64,000 bases of DNA from a bacterium. GTDB lineage: Bacteria > Pseudomonadota > Alphaproteobacteria > Caulobacterales > Hyphomonadaceae. The stretch lies in assembly GCA_016125045.1 (NCBI GenBank), contig WGML01000010.1, positions 1 through 64,000 on the forward strand, in the 5' to 3' direction. The notes under the pieces were generated by a model, which had not been told where the DNA came from, made no database searches, and saw only the letters and a program-made list of their open reading frames with translations. How positions within the stretch are numbered: the stretch's first letter is position 1; each line of letters opens with the position of its first letter. This document shows positions 36,467-46,143 of the stretch, one piece after another. A program made the position numbers and the translations under genes.

Positions 36467-37120
36467 TCAGTCCTTGCCTGCGTCGCCATAAAGCCCATCG
36501 TAGAGCCCCCGGATTATTCCCGCGGTCGCACCCCAGATGTAACGCCCATTGTGCGGCATGGCAAAGAAGGATCGAACGACGCCGCCATAACTCCGTTCAT
36601 GGAGTTCATGATTTCTTGGGTCCATCAAAAACGAAAGCGGCGTCTCAAACACATCTGCAACTTCCCTGGGGTCGGGTGACGGCGTGAAATCGTCAGGGAG
36701 AATCCCCACGAACGGCGCGACCAGAAACCCCGTGCTCGTGAGATAGGGCGGCGTCTGGCCGATCACCCGGACGCGTTCCGCATCCACCCCCACCTCTTCA
36801 TGCGCCTCTCGAAGCGCCGCGCGCAGCGCCGAGCCGTCGCCTGCGTCAATCCGTCCGCCAGGAAAGGCGACCTGTCCGGCATGTCTCGCCATGGTGTCCG
36901 GCCGCAGCGTCAGCAGCACGCCGAAATCGTCTCCGCGCTCGATGAGGCCGATCAGCACCGCGGCGCGCGACGGCGCGAGAACGACACCCGTCCGCGGCCG
37001 CTCTTGGGGGCCGAGATCGTAGTCCGAACGCTGCGGCTCCGTCAGATCGGCGTCGGCGGGCGACAGGCGCAGGCGCGCCCGCTGTTCAAAATCCAGTCGT
37101 GTCGTGAAGGCGGCTTTCAC
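36467..37120 (-). CDS. nudL: CoA pyrophosphatase, NUDIX family
   Basis: This 217-residue NUDIX hydrolase has the box GGRIDAGDGSALRAALREAH followed by EEVGV; the Glu/Arg core REAHEEVG is intact. The sequence around it (DTMARHAGQVAFPGGR) fits the YeaB/NudL group that cleaves CoA to phosphopantetheine and 3',5'-ADP. The start overlaps the DUF1285 stop by four bases (ATGA). It is second in the four-gene operon. Confidence 0.9.
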   Translation of the reverse strand: MKAAFTTRLDFEQRARLRLSPADADLTEPQRSDYDLGPQERPRTGVVLAPSRAAVLIGLIERGDDFGVLLTLRPDTMARHAGQVAFPGGRIDAGDGSALRAALREAHEEVGVDAERVRVIGQTPPYLTSTGFLVAPFVGILPDDFTPSPDPREVADVFETPLSFLMDPRNHELHERSYGGVVRSFFAMPHNGRYIWGATAGIIRGLYDGLYGDAGKD

Positions 37121-37704
37121 TCGACCTCGCCGAGATCGAACGTCGCACCCGCAGAGCGCACGACGAGCGACCCGCCTTCCGACACGGGCTCAGCCAGGTC
37201 GACCAGCTCGTAATAGGGCGGGCGCGCCAGCCGCGCCTCGAGACCCCTGCGCACCTCGACATAAACAGACGGCTCGCCCGTTTCGGGATGCAGCGACACC
37301 CGCAAGGGATGGTCCGGTCCGAGCGTCACGATATCTCCGACGTTGGTGGTGAAGACGATCTGCGACTCCCCGTCCTCGGTCACCCTGTCCACCCGGATGG
37401 CGACGAACGGCGCATCCTCCACCCGGACAGTCACTTTTTCGTGCGGCGTCACAAGGTGGTAGCCGTCAGCGTCAAGCCGTAGGATGGTGGAGAACAGACG
37501 GACAAGCCGGTCACGCGTGAACCGGACGCCGTCCTGCCACCAGCTGCCGTCCTTGCGGATCTCCAGACCGATGTCTCCGCAATGCTCCGGCGACCACAAA
37601 TGCACCGGGGGAAGCGTTCGGGGCTTTCCTAACCCGGCGTCCGCCTGCAATCTGGCGATAAGGTCGCTGAGCCCCGGGCCCGGCTGGTCGATTGAACTGG
37701 ACAT
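37117..37704 (-). CDS. DUF1285 domain-containing protein
   Basis: This 195-residue protein has the DUF1285 pattern: PPVHLWSPEHCGDIGLEI near the start, WWQDGVRFTRDRLVRLFSTIL and DGYHLVTPHEKVTVRVED. It is cytosolic with no leader. It is the first gene of the DUF1285-nudL-DUF6111-cca operon and is divergent from moxR with 48 bases between. The function is unknown; members are widespread in proteobacteria. Confidence 0.88.
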   Translation of the reverse strand: MSSSIDQPGPGLSDLIARLQADAGLGKPRTLPPVHLWSPEHCGDIGLEIRKDGSWWQDGVRFTRDRLVRLFSTILRLDADGYHLVTPHEKVTVRVEDAPFVAIRVDRVTEDGESQIVFTTNVGDIVTLGPDHPLRVSLHPETGEPSVYVEVRRGLEARLARPPYYELVDLAEPVSEGGSLVVRSAGATFDLGEVE

Positions 37705-37752
37705 GCGCGTGTTTGCTCTCCGAACCGCCAGAAAGATAGGTAGACCGTCTCC

Positions 37753-38751
37753 ATGAGTGAAGCCGCACATACTTCTAACGACGATATCGTGGCGGAGGCG
37801 GACCGAGCGATGGAGTCCCTCGCCCGGGTTCGCGCTGAAATCGGCAAGGCCGTCTTCGGACAGGACCGGGTGATCGAACTCACGCTTTCGGCGATCATCG
37901 CCGGCGGTCACGCGCTGCTGATCGGGGCGCCGGGCCTCGCCAAGACGCGGCTCGTTGACGCAACCGCCCGCGCGCTTGGTCTGGACTGGGGCCGGGTACA
38001 ATTCACGCCGGACCTCATGCCGGGTGACATTCTGGGCTCGGAAATCCTCGACGAGGGGGCGGGCGGCAAGTCCTTCCGTTTCGTGCGCGGCCCGATCTTC
38101 ACCAGCTTGCTGATGGCGGACGAGATCAACCGTGCATCACCGCGAACCCAGTCCGCACTGTTGCAGGCGATGCAGGAGCGCCATGTGACGATCGCAGGCG
38201 CCCGTCACGACCTGCCGAAGCCGTTTCATGTTCTCGCCACCCAGAACCCCATCGAGCAAGAGGGCACCTACCCGTTGCCGGAGGCGCAACTCGACCGGTT
38301 CCTGCTCAAGGTCGACGTGAACTATCCCGATCTCGAAACCGAACGGCGTATCCTGATCGAGACCACTGGCGTGTCGGAGGCTGAGGTTGCGTCCGCCCTT
38401 GATGGCCCCCGACTTATCGCGATCCAGTCGCTCGTGCGGCGGATGCCTGTGCCGGAGCGAGTGGTGGAATCGATCATCCGGCTGGTGCGATCGGCCCGCC
38501 CGGAGCAGAGCGAGGATGCGCAGGTGAAGGAGCGCGTGCAGTGGGGACCTTCTCCACGCGCAGGACAGTCCCTCATGCTTGCGGCGCGCGCCCGCGCGCT
38601 GTTGCGCGGCCGGCTCGCCCCGTCGCTCGACGACGTGGAGGCGCTTGCGGAACCGGCGCTCGGGCATCGTATGGCGCTCGCCTATGACCCAACCGGGTCA
38701 GCGGCTGCGCTGCCAAAACTGATTTCAAGTCTCGTCGCGAAAGTCGGGTGA
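37753..38751 (+). CDS. MoxR family AAA+ ATPase
   Basis: This 332-residue ATPase has the Walker A LLIGAPGLAKTRLVDATA, Walker B LLMADEINRASPRTQSALL, sensor-like LATQNPIEQEGTYPLPEAQ and the arginine-finger region. MoxR ATPases act as chaperones that help assemble or activate cofactor- and VWA-containing complexes. It is first in an operon with DUF58, DUF4159 and VWA-like membrane proteins, the usual partners. It is cytosolic. Confidence 0.93.
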   Translation: MSEAAHTSNDDIVAEADRAMESLARVRAEIGKAVFGQDRVIELTLSAIIAGGHALLIGAPGLAKTRLVDATARALGLDWGRVQFTPDLMPGDILGSEILDEGAGGKSFRFVRGPIFTSLLMADEINRASPRTQSALLQAMQERHVTIAGARHDLPKPFHVLATQNPIEQEGTYPLPEAQLDRFLLKVDVNYPDLETERRILIETTGVSEAEVASALDGPRLIAIQSLVRRMPVPERVVESIIRLVRSARPEQSEDAQVKERVQWGPSPRAGQSLMLAARARALLRGRLAPSLDDVEALAEPALGHRMALAYDPTGSAAALPKLISSLVAKVG

Positions 38752-38764
38752 GGACCAGGCGCGC

Positions 38765-39640
38765 GTGCCCCCAGCCCCTCTCAGTCAGCTCAAGTCCGAA
38801 GCCGCCGCGCTCGCATCGCAGATCGGCACGGTAACGTCGCGTGCGCGCGCCGCGAGCGAGACCCATCTTGGCACCGCCGGACGCAGGCGAACCGGCGTCG
38901 GTGAGACCTTCTGGCAGTATCGCCGCCACCGCAGCGAGGACGGGGCGTCGCGCGTCGACTGGCGCCGGTCGGCCCGCGAATCGAACCTCTTCGTTCGCGA
39001 GACGGAACTCGAAACCGCGCGCACCTTCCTGTTCTGGGTCGACCCTTCGGAGGGCTTCGCTTGGTCAGGCGACGCCGCTCGTCCCGACAAGGCTGACCGC
39101 GGCGTCGTCCTTGCGATGGCGCTCGCCGACGTTCTGGCAAGAGGCGGCGAGCGTTGCGGCGTGCTCGGCGGCGCGCGTGGGCCGGCGACCGGAGCCAAGG
39201 CGCCGTCAAGGGTGGGCGAGGATCTGAGAGAGCTGAAGCCCGGCGCTGTGCTCCCCGCCCCGCCGAGAGAGCATTGCGCGCTGGTGATCATCAGCGACTT
39301 CTACGCCCCGATGGAGGGGTGGACGCGTGGATTGAACGCCCTCGCGAGGAAGTCACGCGACGCGGTTCTTATCGCCGTCAGCGACCCGATCGAGGAGCAA
39401 TACCCCTTCGGCGGTCGTGTGAGGTTCTTCCGTCCCGGGGAAGAGCGACAGCGCCTCGTCGGGCGCGCCGAAATCCTGCGCGACGGGTATCTCGACCGCT
39501 TCGCAAAACGCAGGGCCGACATGACGGCGCTTGCCGCGTCACTCGGATGGCGCTGCACGACACACTCCACCGTCGACGATCCGCGGCCGCTCCTTGGTCG
39601 CCTCGCGGCTGATTTTGCTGCGGAAGGAGCCCGATCGTGA
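38765..39640 (+). CDS. DUF58 domain-containing protein
   Basis: This 291-residue protein carries the DUF58 signature GVGETFWQYRRHRSEDGASR followed by VDWRRSARES. It lies 13 bases after moxR and starts at GTG 38765. DUF58 proteins are constant partners of MoxR ATPases and resemble VWA-like domains (LIVISDFYAPM-like strand: ALVIISDFYAP). It has no clear membrane helix. It is translationally coupled to the next gene (GTGA overlap). Confidence 0.9.
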   Translation: MPPAPLSQLKSEAAALASQIGTVTSRARAASETHLGTAGRRRTGVGETFWQYRRHRSEDGASRVDWRRSARESNLFVRETELETARTFLFWVDPSEGFAWSGDAARPDKADRGVVLAMALADVLARGGERCGVLGGARGPATGAKAPSRVGEDLRELKPGAVLPAPPREHCALVIISDFYAPMEGWTRGLNALARKSRDAVLIAVSDPIEEQYPFGGRVRFFRPGEERQRLVGRAEILRDGYLDRFAKRRADMTALAASLGWRCTTHSTVDDPRPLLGRLAADFAAEGARS

Positions 39641-42387
39641 TCCTCGGACCGTTCCTGTTCCTCCAGCCTTGGGCGCTGGCGGGGCTCGCCGCACTCCCCA
39701 TCCTGTGGCTGCTTCTGCGCGCAACGCCGCCTGAGCCGCAGCGCCGGGCGCTTCCGTCGCTGGCGCTCATGGACGATCTCAACCCGACAGAAGAAACGCC
39801 GGCGAGGACGCCTTGGTGGCTCCTGCTCCTGCGGCTGCTCGCGCTCGCGCTCGCCATCATCGGCTTCGCCCAGCCGACCGCCGCGCCGAGGGGCGGCGCC
39901 CCGGTCGCCGGCGCTGGTTCGCTGATCGTGCTCGACGACGGGTGGACCAGCGCGGAGCGCTGGCGCGACATGGTGCGGGCCGCCCTCGCCGCAGTGGACG
40001 AGGAGGCAAGTCGCGGCGGCGCCGTCCACATCCTGACGACCGCTCCACGCGAAATTGCTTCTGATCCTGCCGAAGCCCTCGACGCGGAGACCGCGCGTCA
40101 GAAACTCCGGGCGGCGAGGCCTGTCGCATGGGCGCCCGACCGGCTCGCCGCGATCGAGCGCGCCAACGCTATTTCGCCGCGACCCGGGCGCGTGGTGTGG
40201 ATCAGCGACGGCTTCGATCACGGCTCCGCGCAGGAGGCCGGGCGGCGCATGACGACGATCGCCCCCACGGAAGCAAGAGTGTTTCGGCCCAAGGGCGCCT
40301 TCGCGCTCACCTCCGCCGACTCATCCGCCGAAGGGGCGAGAGTGGCCGTCGTCCGCGCCACTCCGACCGCAAGCTCGAACGCCGATCTGATCGCCGAGAC
40401 CTCCGAGGGCGCCTCGATCGCGTCCACGCGCATCACGTTCGAGGCCGATGAGACAACCGCGGAGGCGTTGTTCTCTATCCCGACCGCCGCCTTGAACCGC
40501 GTCGCGCGCTTCCGCATCGCCGGCTCGAACTCCGCAGGCGGGGTCTGGCTCTGGGATGACGCCGCACGGCGCCCGCATGTCGGCCTCGCCGACACGCGCG
40601 ATGAGGCGCAGCCGCTGTTGTCGGAGCACTATTACGTCCGCAAGGCGCTCCAGCCCTATGTGCAGCTCACCGAGAAGCCGTTATCCGAAATCATCACCCC
40701 TTCGATCGACGCGATCATTCTCGGGGACCGGGGAGCGATTTCAGAATCCGACGCGGTCGACCTCGACGCATGGATCGAGGCCGGGGGGGTGCTGATCCGT
40801 TTCGCCGGCCCACGCCTCGCCGGCCTCGGCGACTCACTCACCCCGGTCCTCCTACGTCCGACCTCCAGAGCGATGGGAGGCGCGCTCGCATGGGAAACGC
40901 CGCAGAAGATCGCCGCGTTTGAGCCCGCATCGCCGTTCTTCGGAATCCCCACGCCGACCGACGCCGTGGTGCGTCGGCAGGTGCTCGCCCAGCCCATCCC
41001 TGAACTCGCCGACCTGACCTGGGCGAGGCTCGCCGACGGCACCCCGCTCGTGACCGCAAAGGGTCGCGGGCTAGGCCAGATCATCCTCTTTCACGTCACG
41101 GCCGACCCTGACTGGTCCGACCTGCCCTACACGGGCGCGTTCGTGGAGATGCTGCGGCGCGCCGTGGTGTCGGGCGGTCAGCGCGCAAAGCCAAGCGAGA
41201 CGGCGTCCGGCTCGCTGACGCCGCTGCGCGTGCTGGACGGATTTGGCGCCCTCACCGCGCCGAACGCATCGGCTGCGCCGATCGACGCCGAAGCCTTCGC
41301 GACCGTCACGCCGGGGCCGGCGTCTCCGCCCGGCCTCTATTCGGGTGCGGGCGGCGAGCGCGCCCTCAATGTCGGGGCGCCCGCGCCCCAGCCTCTCTTC
41401 AACCTCGCCTCAGACATCGTCGTGACGGAAGACGCTCCGACGACTGCGCGTCGCGGAATCGGCGGATGGTTGATCGCGGCGGCGCTTGCGATCGTCGCCT
41501 TCGACCTTCTGATCGCGCTGGCGTTCGCGGGAAAGCTGCCGCGCCTGTCACGCGCCGGCGCCGTGGCGGCCGCCTTCGCGACCGCGGCGTTGGTCTCGAC
41601 AGACCCGGCCTCGGCGCAGGACCGGGCAGACGACATCGCCGGCGAACTCCATCTCGCCTATGTGCAAACGGGCGACACACGACTCGACAATGTAACCCGG
41701 GCAGGTCTCGCCGGATTGAGCTACCAGCTCGCCGAACGCACATCCGTTGAGCCCGGCGACCCCATCGGCGTCGACCTTGTGAACGATGAACTGGAGCTGT
41801 TTCCGCTGATCTATTACGCCGTGCCGCGCGGCGCCGAACCGCTTCCCCCGGCGGCTGTCGCCAAGGTCAACGCGTATCTTCGATCCGGCGGCGCGCTGAT
41901 CATCGACACGCGTGACGCCTCACCGGGACGGGACATGTCGACCGATCTGGGAACGCTCCTGTCCGGCATCGACGCGCCTCCGCTGCAGCCGACGCCGCCG
42001 ACCCATGTGTTGACCCGCACCTATTACCTGCTCACCTCTTTCCCTGGCCGCCTCAACGGACGCCTATGGGTCGAGAGCGGCACCGCGGACCGGGACACGC
42101 GTCGCGGCGACGGCGTCTCCGGCCTCTTTATCGGCGGCGGCGACTGGGCTGGCGCCTGGGCGGTCGACGCCCGCAAACAACCCCTTTTCACCATGCCAGG
42201 CGGTGAACGCAACCGCGAGATGGCCTACCGCTTCGGCATCAACCTCGTGATGTATGTGCTGACGGGAAACTACAAGGAAGATCAGGTTCACTACTCGACC
42301 CTGCTCGAGCGACTGGGGAAAGAGAAGGTGCAACCGCGCGCGCCGATCGACACCAACCGTGGCCCTCGGGCGAGCGAGGGCGAATAG
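39637..42387 (+). CDS. BatA-like/DUF4159 membrane protein
   Basis: This 916-residue protein starts with the BatA-type motif (FLFLQPWALAGLAALPILWLL), has a second helix near residue 70 and another near 620 (IAAALAIVAFDLLIALAF), and ends with a DUF4159 domain (LHLAYVQTGDTRLDNVTRAG, GGALIIDTRD). DUF4159 resembles a glutamine-amidotransferase-like fold without its catalytic residues. The middle of the protein contains a VWA-like periplasmic region. GTG 39637 overlaps the DUF58 stop. It is probably a structural part of a MoxR-controlled envelope complex; its job is unknown. Confidence 0.85.
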   Translation: MILGPFLFLQPWALAGLAALPILWLLLRATPPEPQRRALPSLALMDDLNPTEETPARTPWWLLLLRLLALALAIIGFAQPTAAPRGGAPVAGAGSLIVLDDGWTSAERWRDMVRAALAAVDEEASRGGAVHILTTAPREIASDPAEALDAETARQKLRAARPVAWAPDRLAAIERANAISPRPGRVVWISDGFDHGSAQEAGRRMTTIAPTEARVFRPKGAFALTSADSSAEGARVAVVRATPTASSNADLIAETSEGASIASTRITFEADETTAEALFSIPTAALNRVARFRIAGSNSAGGVWLWDDAARRPHVGLADTRDEAQPLLSEHYYVRKALQPYVQLTEKPLSEIITPSIDAIILGDRGAISESDAVDLDAWIEAGGVLIRFAGPRLAGLGDSLTPVLLRPTSRAMGGALAWETPQKIAAFEPASPFFGIPTPTDAVVRRQVLAQPIPELADLTWARLADGTPLVTAKGRGLGQIILFHVTADPDWSDLPYTGAFVEMLRRAVVSGGQRAKPSETASGSLTPLRVLDGFGALTAPNASAAPIDAEAFATVTPGPASPPGLYSGAGGERALNVGAPAPQPLFNLASDIVVTEDAPTTARRGIGGWLIAAALAIVAFDLLIALAFAGKLPRLSRAGAVAAAFATAALVSTDPASAQDRADDIAGELHLAYVQTGDTRLDNVTRAGLAGLSYQLAERTSVEPGDPIGVDLVNDELELFPLIYYAVPRGAEPLPPAAVAKVNAYLRSGGALIIDTRDASPGRDMSTDLGTLLSGIDAPPLQPTPPTHVLTRTYYLLTSFPGRLNGRLWVESGTADRDTRRGDGVSGLFIGGGDWAGAWAVDARKQPLFTMPGGERNREMAYRFGINLVMYVLTGNYKEDQVHYSTLLERLGKEKVQPRAPIDTNRGPRASEGE

Positions 42388-44433
42388 ATGCTTGACGCCG
42401 CACGCCTGGGCTTCGACCCGCTGATCCCATGGATTCTGCTCTGGTGCCTCGCGGCGGCGGCCGGCGTGTTGTGGGGATTCTATGTCCTGCGTCGCGGTCG
42501 AGCCTGGCTGACCCGCGCGCTGGCGGCGTCAATCCTCACCCTCGCCTTGTCGAACCCGCTCTGGATCGAGGAGGAACGCGAACCGCTGAAGGATATCGTG
42601 GCGGTCGTGCTGGACAAGTCCGAGAGCATGAACTTCCAGGGCCGCACCGAGGCTGCGCAGGCCGCCTTTGAAGCCTTGCGAACGCGGATCGGCGCGGACG
42701 AGACCCTTGAATTGCGGGTGGCGGAAACTGACCCCGACGCCGACGGCACAGATCTCTACTCCGCGCTCTACTCCGCGCTTTCGGATGCGCCGCGGGACCG
42801 CCTCGCCGGCGCCATCCTGATCACGGACGGACAGGCTGACGATATTCCCGAAGATACCTCCGCCGCTGAACAACTTGGCCCGATTCACGGACTGATCGTT
42901 GGCTCGGACGCCGAAATCGACCGTCGCGTCGAGATCCTGTCCGCACCGAGTTTCGGGATCGTCGACACCGAGATCGAGATGATGATCCAGGTGGACGACC
43001 CGACCGAGTCGAACTTGCCGGTGTCGATCTCCATCAATGGCGAGGCGAAACCACCGCAGCGCGTGCCGGTCGGTGAACCCACAAAAATCACGCTCACCCT
43101 GCCGCGGCGCGGCGACAATCTGGTGGTGCTTGAGGTCGAAGGCCGGCCAGGCGAACTGACGTTTGCAAACAACCTCGCCTCGGCGCCCATGTCCGGCGTT
43201 CGCGACCGGCTGCGCGTCTTGCTCATTACCGGCGAACCCCACTCGGGCGCGCGGGTGTGGCGCGATCTGTTGAAGGCCGACCCGTCGGTTGATCTCGTGC
43301 ACTTCACCATCCTGCGGCCGCCGACCAAGACGGACGCGGCGACGACGGACGAGCTTGCCCTCATCCAGTTTCCGCGTCGGCAGTTGTTCGCCGAGAAGCT
43401 GGACCAGTTCGATCTTGTGATCTTCGACCATGAAATCCGGCGTCAGGTCATCGAGCTCGAATATCTGAACAACATCGCTCGCTACGTCGAACAGGGCGGC
43501 GCCCTGATGATCGCCGCCGGGCCGCCCTACCCGGACTCTGAACTGCTTTATCGCACGCCGCTCGCCGCGGTCCTTCCCGGACGGGCGACGGGCCGCGTGA
43601 TTGCAGGGCGGTTCGTTCCGGAACTCACCCCGCTCGGGCGTCGGCACTCCGTCACGGCCGGGCTCCCGACACAACCTGAGTGGGGACCGTGGCGGCGTTA
43701 CATGGAACTCGACCCCGGACGGGCCGAAGCGCTCATCCAGACACCGGATGGGGCGCCTTTGCTTGTCTTGAACCGCGTCGCGAAAGGGCGCGTTGCAAGC
43801 TTCATGTCGGACCAGATCTGGCTCTGGGCGCGCGGCCATGAGGGCGGCGGGCCTTATGCGGAACTGATCCGGCGCACCGCGCACTGGCTCATGAAGGAAC
43901 CGGAACTCGAAGAAGAACTCCTGAAGCTCGAGGCCGACACTCAGGACGTCCAGGCGACCCTGCGCACGCTCAGCGACGATCCTCCGCCGCTGCGCATGAC
44001 GGATCCGGGCGGCATAGTGAAGGAAACGCCCTGGACCCTGACCCAGCCCGGCGAATATTCCGCGACGGTTGCGGCGCCCGGACTCGGCCTTTACAGCGCC
44101 TCGACCGGAGACCTCTCAAGCGTCGTATTGCGGGGCCCGAAATATCCCCGCGAATACATTGATGTCCGGTCCACCACAGACAAGCTGCAGCCGCTCGCCA
44201 CCGCCACGCTCGGAGGCATGTTCCGCATCGGCGCAGACGCCTCGGTCAACCTGCCGAACATCCGCCGGGTCGGTGTACGCGGGAACGCTTCCGGCTCGGA
44301 CTGGATCGGGCTGCGCAGCCGCAACGCCTACGCTGTTCGCTCGACGCGATCGGAACCGTTGCTTCCAGGCGTCGTCGGGATGGGACTTGCGGTTCTGTTC
44401 ATGATGCTGGCCTGGCGCCGCGAGGGACGCTGA
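42388..44433 (+). CDS. VWA/GATase-like membrane protein of the MoxR operon
   Basis: This 681-residue protein starts directly after the DUF4159 stop. It has two N-terminal helices (PWILLWCLAAAAGVLWGFYV and WLTRALAASILTLALS), a VWA-like domain with a partial MIDAS (VVLDKSESMNFQG, LITDGQADD), a GATase1-like segment (IARYVEQGGALMIAAG) and a C-terminal helix (GVVGMGLAVLFMMLAW). Its tail overlaps the GNAT gene on the other strand by 35 bases. It ends the MoxR operon. Function unknown. Confidence 0.82.
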   Translation: MLDAARLGFDPLIPWILLWCLAAAAGVLWGFYVLRRGRAWLTRALAASILTLALSNPLWIEEEREPLKDIVAVVLDKSESMNFQGRTEAAQAAFEALRTRIGADETLELRVAETDPDADGTDLYSALYSALSDAPRDRLAGAILITDGQADDIPEDTSAAEQLGPIHGLIVGSDAEIDRRVEILSAPSFGIVDTEIEMMIQVDDPTESNLPVSISINGEAKPPQRVPVGEPTKITLTLPRRGDNLVVLEVEGRPGELTFANNLASAPMSGVRDRLRVLLITGEPHSGARVWRDLLKADPSVDLVHFTILRPPTKTDAATTDELALIQFPRRQLFAEKLDQFDLVIFDHEIRRQVIELEYLNNIARYVEQGGALMIAAGPPYPDSELLYRTPLAAVLPGRATGRVIAGRFVPELTPLGRRHSVTAGLPTQPEWGPWRRYMELDPGRAEALIQTPDGAPLLVLNRVAKGRVASFMSDQIWLWARGHEGGGPYAELIRRTAHWLMKEPELEEELLKLEADTQDVQATLRTLSDDPPPLRMTDPGGIVKETPWTLTQPGEYSATVAAPGLGLYSASTGDLSSVVLRGPKYPREYIDVRSTTDKLQPLATATLGGMFRIGADASVNLPNIRRVGVRGNASGSDWIGLRSRNAYAVRSTRSEPLLPGVVGMGLAVLFMMLAWRREGR

Positions 44434-44923
44434 GCGCCCCCTCCAGTGTCTGTGCGCCGGGAGTGAGTTCACGGACAAGAATCCGCGCTGGGTCCACCGG
44501 ACCGGGGAATGAAAACCGCCCCGGCGCCGACCGGGCAAATCCCGCCCGCGAATAATAGCTCTCGTCACCCACCAGAATGACGGCTGCAAAGCCCTGTCTC
44601 GCGCACTCGGCGATGGCGGCCTCCATCAGCGCGAACGCGACCCCGTTGCGGCGGCGCCGCTCCGCCACCGCGAGCGGTCCGAGAAAGGCCGCCACTTGGG
44701 TGTCGCCCACAAGCACCGGCCAGAGGCGCACGACCCCGGTAAGGCCCTGATCATCGACCGCCACGAGACACGCCTTGCCGATGGGCTGATTGGACTCGCG
44801 GAGCCGCTCGGCCGTCTTGGCGAAACGCCCCGGCCCGAACACGGCGTCATAGAGGCGGTCAACCGCCTCGGCGTGTTCCGCGGTTTCTGGAAGAAGGGAA
44901 TAGGTCGACAGATCTTGCGGCAT
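44399..44923 (-). CDS. GNAT family N-acetyltransferase
   Basis: This 174-residue protein has the acetyl-CoA loop VAERRRRNGVAFALMEAAIA (R/Q-x-x-G-x-G/A type) and GYSRAG-like DESYYSRAGFARSAPG, as in the YhbS group. ATG 44923 gives the usual start; the frame extends to 44956 without a better one. Its 3' end overlaps the last gene of the MoxR operon. The acceptor is unknown. Confidence 0.88.
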   Translation of the reverse strand: MPQDLSTYSLLPETAEHAEAVDRLYDAVFGPGRFAKTAERLRESNQPIGKACLVAVDDQGLTGVVRLWPVLVGDTQVAAFLGPLAVAERRRRNGVAFALMEAAIAECARQGFAAVILVGDESYYSRAGFARSAPGRFSFPGPVDPARILVRELTPGAQTLEGALSVPRGARPAS

Positions 44924-45204
44924 GGGCGCGCTCCGAGGACAGGCGTGACGAACCATGATCGAAACGCCCCGGATACGAGCGCACCGACCAGCACATCACC
45001 GCTGGTCGCCGTTTTCCTTCTCTTCCCAGAGGAGGCCCTTCGCGCAGCCGGTAGAGGGCGCGGGAAATAGGGCCGCCCGCTCTGGTTGTCAAAGGTTTTT
45101 CGCGCACGCGTGCACCTCGCGCGGATTTCCATCGCCTCGCTTTTCGTCCACGAATGCGCAACGGACTTCTGAAGGTAACCGGACGAACAGGGAGAAGACA
45201 GGCG

Positions 45205-46122
45205 ATGGGCGTTCTCGATGGCAAGGTCGTGCTCGTGACCGGTGGCGGCAATGGCATCGGCAAGGAGACAGCGCTGCTTGCCGCCCGCGAAGGCGCGCGC
45301 GTGGTGGTCAACGATCTGGGAGGCTCGCTCACCGGGGCCGATGAGGGGTCCGCGGGCCCAGCGGAAACCGTCGTGCGGCAGATCCGGACTGCGGGTGGCG
45401 AGGCCGTCTCGAATTCTGACAGCGTCGCTGACTACCGCGCGGTTGCTGGAATGGTCACTCAGGCGCTGGATACGTTCGGCCGCCTCGACGTCGTGATCAA
45501 CCCGGCCGGGATCCTTCGCGACGTCATGTTCCACAAGATGTCGGAGGCCGACTGGGACGCCGTGATCGCCGTCCATCTGCGTGGTTCGTTCAATGTCGCA
45601 CGCGCCGCGATCGAACACTTTCGGGACAAGGAAGACGGCGCATTTGTGTTGTTCACGTCCACTTCGGGCCTGATCGGCAACATCGGACAGGCGAACTACG
45701 CCGCCGCCAAGATGGGCATCTGCGGCCTGTCGCGGATTCTTGCGATGGAGGGCGCGCGCAAGTCCATCCGCTCGAACGTCATCGCGCCGTTTGCGTGGAC
45801 GCGAATGCTCGAGTCGATCCCCGTGAAGGACGAGGCCTCCGCCGAACGCGTTCGCCGAATGCAGGCCGGCATGCGCGCGGACCAGGTTGCGCAACTCGCG
45901 GTCGCCCTCGGCGCGGACAGCGCACGGCACGTCAGCGGTCAGATTTTCGGCGTCAGGGGCAATGAGGTGGTGCTGTTCGATCAGCCCCGTCCGGTTCGGT
46001 CGATCGCAGCGCTGGAAGGTTGGACGCCGCAATCGCTGCTCGACACGTGCCTGCCCGCGATGAAAAGCGACTTCTTCGACCTCAGCGCCTCGGCGGACGT
46101 GTTTCCTTACGATCCGATCTGA
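45205..46122 (+). CDS. SDR family oxidoreductase, MFE-2-like
   Basis: This 305-residue NAD(P)-dependent enzyme has the glycine motif VTGGGNGIGKETALLAAREG, the insertion VVNDLGGSLTG with ADEGSAGPAE typical of peroxisomal MFE-2/HSD17B4-like (3R)-hydroxyacyl-CoA dehydrogenases, NPAGILRD in place of the usual NNAG, and catalytic Tyr/Lys in NYAAAKMGICG. ATG 45205 follows GGGAGAAG. A role in beta-oxidation or in hydroxyacyl or steroid metabolism is likely but not assignable. It stands alone, convergent to the CorC-like gene. Confidence 0.9.
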   Translation: MGVLDGKVVLVTGGGNGIGKETALLAAREGARVVVNDLGGSLTGADEGSAGPAETVVRQIRTAGGEAVSNSDSVADYRAVAGMVTQALDTFGRLDVVINPAGILRDVMFHKMSEADWDAVIAVHLRGSFNVARAAIEHFRDKEDGAFVLFTSTSGLIGNIGQANYAAAKMGICGLSRILAMEGARKSIRSNVIAPFAWTRMLESIPVKDEASAERVRRMQAGMRADQVAQLAVALGADSARHVSGQIFGVRGNEVVLFDQPRPVRSIAALEGWTPQSLLDTCLPAMKSDFFDLSASADVFPYDPI

Positions 46123-46143
46123 CGCGCCCGCCCGGACACCGGC

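Noticed and set aside
42529..43884. 451-codon minus-strand frame opposite the MoxR-operon VWA gene
   Set aside because: Shadow of a real membrane protein gene with tight operon context.
44626..46032. 468-codon minus-strand frame across GNAT and SDR genes
   Set aside because: Crosses two better genes in other frames and has no recognisable family.
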